DNA of 64,000 bases, taken from assembly GCA_037951165.1 (NCBI GenBank), contig JBBDHG010000011.1, positions 62,001 to 126,000 of the forward strand, read 5' to 3'. The stretch is from Lophius americanus (Eukaryota > Chordata > Actinopteri > Lophiiformes > Lophiidae). The position numbers and the translations under genes were made by a program. The notes below the pieces were generated by a model that did not search any database, was not told where the DNA came from, and was given only the letters and a program-made list of their open reading frames with translations. This document shows, piece by piece, positions 60,401 to 64,000 of this stretch (the first letter of the stretch is position 1; each line of letters opens with the position of its first letter).

Positions 60401-63400
60401 GTCACACTAAGATCTACAGTGATATGCAATTTGAAAATGATCCATGACAGAGATCGAGTTCTTGCTTTTAAATGAAGGATCAGTGGATGTGGCGGCGATA
60501 ACTAATCCTTAATATCCCCGACTTCAGATAAAATCATTTCATGTCAAACTAGACACGTATCGGTTACATTTATTTTCTCACCTAATCAATTTGTGAAAGA
60601 ACCTGGAAATTCACCTTTGAGAATGTAGGCACGCCTTGTTCCCATTAAAAAACAACTAAAAACAAAACTTAATATCAACATTTTTCAGGTAGTCACATCT
60701 ATTAAATGTTTTGTGTGTTTTTAAACAGAGATGCCTGTTTTATCTTTCTTTGTAACACCACAGCAATCCATTGAGTCGACTTGACCGAGGCTGAGAGTCC
60801 GCCCGACATCTCAAGATCCTTATATGTGGACCACTTTTGCCTCCTGATGAGGCTCAGCTCAAGGCCTACGAATCAGTTATTTATTTTTAGGAATCTGTGC
60901 TTGCTATTAATTTGAACTGAAGGCCTGCGAGATTTCTCTTCCCATTCATTCCTCTGTAGAACAGAACGACACATGGTTGCATGCTCTTCCTTCGCTTCAC
61001 GGACTGTTCAATCTAATCGGAAAGCCAAAGAACCTCAGTTGTTTACAGTTTGTCATTACTGGCCAAGATATTTATCTGTGAAGACAACTGCATCTTTATG
61101 CGAGTGTATTTTGGACTGTTGGCCACATAAGCCAGAACTCAGTGCACCACATTTATGGTCTCTGCATTTTACTTCCTGCACTTAAAGACAAACTTAACTC
61201 ACTTTAAACCAGCTTTATACTTTTACAACACATCTAGTTTTGTACATTGCCAGAAGACGGGCATGTTGTCTGTACTAAGCTTTTACAAATTTGGTCGACA
61301 ATTTCTAAGGGTTATTCCAAAGTCCAAACAATAAAAATAGCTGTACCATATATGAAGGGGGTTTTGATGCTGTCTTTGTCAATACAGAATAGGAAATATT
61401 TCAGTGCATTTTTATCCGTTTTAAAAAGTTTGAGCAGATCCTTCATGGTAACTCCGAAACAATTCATGGTAAAAAAATAACTTAGACCAAACTAGGATAT
61501 TGTGATTATATTTAAACCACATTCGTTGCCTTTTCTGTCCTAAATTGTTGTAGAAAGCATATTTTAGGGCAATTTTTTTGAAAAGCTCAACATTTTTCCC
61601 TATTTCTAAATGGGGAATAATGGTTAACTTTTTCCACCACTAATTTTGGTTCATGAGTGAACAAAAATAAAATAATCGAGCACCACCCAACTTGTGTCAC
61701 AGCATCCAGAGTGATCATTAGTCTGCTGCAGTGCATTCTGGAAATGTTAACCTTTTCATTCAAAGGGAAAAACGCAAGACTTCTCAGTTTCTTGTCACGT
61801 TGCACCAAATTAAGAAAAATTTGCTAAAATCCATAAACAATCAATTTTATGATCAATCCAATAGTACAGAACCCCTCTATTGAGGAATCTATAACTAAAG
61901 AAAAATGAATAGAATTTTACGCAGGAGGCAGATAGGGATTTTAAGAGATTACAGGAAATGAGGGGGGATTTTGTTCATGATCAGCATCTAACCCCCCTAA
62001 ACTACCAGTTTTAACTTAATACGAGCCTTAAAGCAGTCCCTATAGGCAGAGAGCCATTATTGGGAGGGATTCGGGTCAACAACTCATCCATACATTCCTA
62101 TCCAACTAGCGGTTTATCAGAAAGGTCTGGCATGAGTCCTGCATTGTGGATTCAGGACAATGTTGGGGGATTATTTTCATAAACTGGACAAATCTGAGAA
62201 AGATCTTCGGAGGCGTCTCTGACAGATCTTTGTTATGTGAAGAGATATGTTGTGTAAAGAAGAAAAGACAAATTATGTGTTCAGGGAGTCTTACTGGTAT
62301 GTTTAACAGCATTTGCACTCTCCGCTCAAAAAGATGGGTTATTTCTGAAACTGATAGAAAACAAATTAAGTTTATTCTGAGACGCGATGAGGACCATCAG
62401 CAGTTTATAGAATCCATCTGTATGTGAGCCGAGTGCCAGCAGTGATGTCTGGAAAACATTGAAAAGAGCAAAACCTCTCTGCAGGAAAAAAAAAAAATAG
62501 AATCTTCAGAGTCAAAGAGAGGGAATCCTACACCTGAGGGCTGAGGATCACCATACAGCCGTGTGAGTGTGTAGATATGTCGTAAATTCATCCTTATATT
62601 CTACTCTATCGCACAGCTCATTTGTGTGTACAGTCCACAAAATATTAATCACTGTGTTCTCTTAAATGGTTTTCTGTGAGGTAAGGCAACTTGTCTTCTC
62701 AACACGCTGATTTGAACACACAATAATACAAAAGTAATGGAACCCATCAGTAACTTCACCTTTCAGTCCAGCACAGTACAAATGAGACAGGATCGTGAAA
62801 ATGCAAATCTTGGCTTCCACTCTGAAGCTCATTTCTTCACGCAATTTGTAGCCACACTTCAAATATCCTCTAGGGCCTTCCTTTTCTAAAAAAAACAAAA
62901 AACAATGGAGCTCACCTCCAAATGAGCCTCAGCTGGTAGCATAACTGCACTTCCTCCCTCAAGAATCATAACTTATCACAAAACTCATTGTGGACTGGAC
63001 CACAGTTTAATATTCACAGGGGGAAACTAAAAAGGAAGCTAGATGTAACATTGTTTTCCTTTCCATCCCAGAACTTATTGCGTATTCAACACAAGCACAA
63101 AATATTTTATTTTATCAGAGCAGCTAGTTGGATAGGAATGTATGGATAAAATTGAATTATACCGTTATGACTCATAAGTAAAATAGCTTCTCATTCAGAA
63201 GTCCAAGGGAAGTCAACTGAAGTTTAAGCGGCAATTGTTAGTTGATTAGCAAGAGTCATTTGATGTGCAATTTTTTATAACCAATTAAACATTTTCAGTT
63301 TTTCAAGCAAAACAGTCAAATATTTGCATGTTTCATCTTCAGCTGTTAAAATAAGATTCTTTTGTCCTTTTATGGTAAATGACATTTGGTCAGTGAAGGC

Positions 63401-64000
63401 AGAACTTCTGAGGTATTAAGATGAGAATTCTTTCCTATGTATTTAATAGATTAATCATTTACTCATAGAAATAGTCAGATGAGTTAATAATCAAACCGAT
63501 ATTTAGTTAAATCCCTCACTTCAGCTTGGAAAAAAATAAACCCCGGCTTGTTTGCTTTACAAACAAACATTTCCAAGTTCAAGATATCAGCCCACACTTC
63601 TTCATAAGCTGCACAGACCGTTTGTAATGCATCATGTGTGTTGTGTTAACTTACAGCAAGTTCTCTCCAGAGCCTGCAGCTTTTACGTTCACACTGTGCG
63701 GATTAAACCGCTGGCCTGCTCACTTTTTTTTTTTTCACAATTTGGAAATTACTGCCTTTGATGTTTCTTTGGGTTGGAGCTGGGGGTTCAGTGAGCTGAA
63801 CAGAGACGCTTAAGTGGAAGGTGTAGGGGACCACCGGCGCCAGTGTATTTGAGAGAAATTTAGAGTTTGTTGGAGTCGTCCGTAGAATTAGAAGCTGGCA
63901 ATAACTGACATTATTGGAGAAATCTGCATGAATTTCTCTTGTTTCAGAGGGTACTTCTGTGCCTTGGTGCAGGTTTGTGCTCTCCTACAGCTTTTTCTAG
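57462..64000. other. Right-end stretch, probably 5' intron sequence of the receptor gene
   Basis: I searched on - for the cysteine-rich hormone-binding domain exons (patterns such as WD..CWP and CT..GWS) and found none, so a long intron reaching past the right edge is the simplest reading. An orphan exon-like segment lies at 59738-59816 on - and a perfect hairpin at 59012-59051. The rest is AT-rich, with pyrimidine-rich sequence at 59090-59500. Confidence 0.4.
59012..59051. repeat. Perfect 17-bp inverted repeat with a 6-base loop
   Basis: ACAGCTGAACAGTGTTT (59012-59028), loop CACATT, then AAACACTGTTCAGCTGT (59035-59051). All 17 pairs match. It would form a strong cruciform or RNA hairpin. 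The stem is shorter than usual for a microRNA precursor. Confidence 0.9.

Noticed and set aside
62930..62990. An ectodomain exon of the receptor on - (phrase LREEVQLCYQ before a GTGAGC donor)
   Set aside because: Only one cysteine, no clear acceptor, and no WD/CWP motif nearby; similarity is too weak.
63940..64000. A + strand exon at the right edge after a TTGTTTCAG acceptor
   Set aside because: The following bases are too few to judge and no frame resembles a known protein.
1..64000. CRISPR arrays, operons, bacterial or viral genes
   Set aside because: Split genes and fish repeats show this is vertebrate nuclear DNA; no spaced direct repeats or viral genes were seen.

Overview
The window is eukaryotic, and specifically teleost fish, nuclear DNA. 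Genes are split by GT-AG introns, with AATAAA signals and a CpG-rich promoter. The background is AT-rich and carries typical fish retroelement tails, a tRNA-derived SINE and DNA-transposon relics. The proteins are vertebrate (TRAIL, MSL2, CC chemokines, a class B1 GPCR). A percomorph-like fish is my guess, but the species cannot be fixed from this sequence.

Layout, left to right. 1-2.4 kb: the terminal exon of a TRAIL (TNFSF10) gene on +, whose other exons lie off the left edge or were not recognised. 7.4-12.5 kb: a complete MSL2 gene on - in three coding exons, with a CpG-rich promoter zone and a TCTCGCGAGA element. 18.0-23.7 kb: two tandem CC chemokine genes on + of a six-cysteine type, each with a tiny fourth exon carrying a C-terminal cysteine. 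31.7-40.5 kb: a second, unrelated-looking tandem pair of CC chemokine genes on + with Ser/Thr/Pro-rich mucin-like tails, duplicated together with promoter and AU-rich 3' UTR. 35-36.9 kb and 46.8-47.5 kb: decayed LINE reverse-transcriptase copies; 48.7-49.0 kb: a Tc1-type transposase relic. 50.0-57.5 kb: nine exons on - of a secretin-family receptor (VIP/PACAP/GHRH receptor clade) from TM1 to the stop codon. The exons for its extracellular hormone-binding domain were not found and probably lie beyond the right edge.

The four chemokine genes, and the TRAIL exon at the edge, make this an immune-ligand neighbourhood inserted between housekeeping MSL2 and a neuroendocrine receptor. I see no evidence that they share one pathway beyond tandem duplication. 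The chemokine cluster is the most interesting part. One member has lost a canonical disulfide cysteine, another has gained an odd one, one has three tandem splice acceptors at its mature N terminus, and the mucin-like tail doubles in length between sister copies.

The rest is intergenic or intronic DNA. It holds at least nine fragments of one L2-like LINE tail, several copies of a short inverted-repeat DNA element, microsatellites and a few striking inverted repeats. I made all calls by eye from translation, splice signals and remembered family sequences; no alignment was run.
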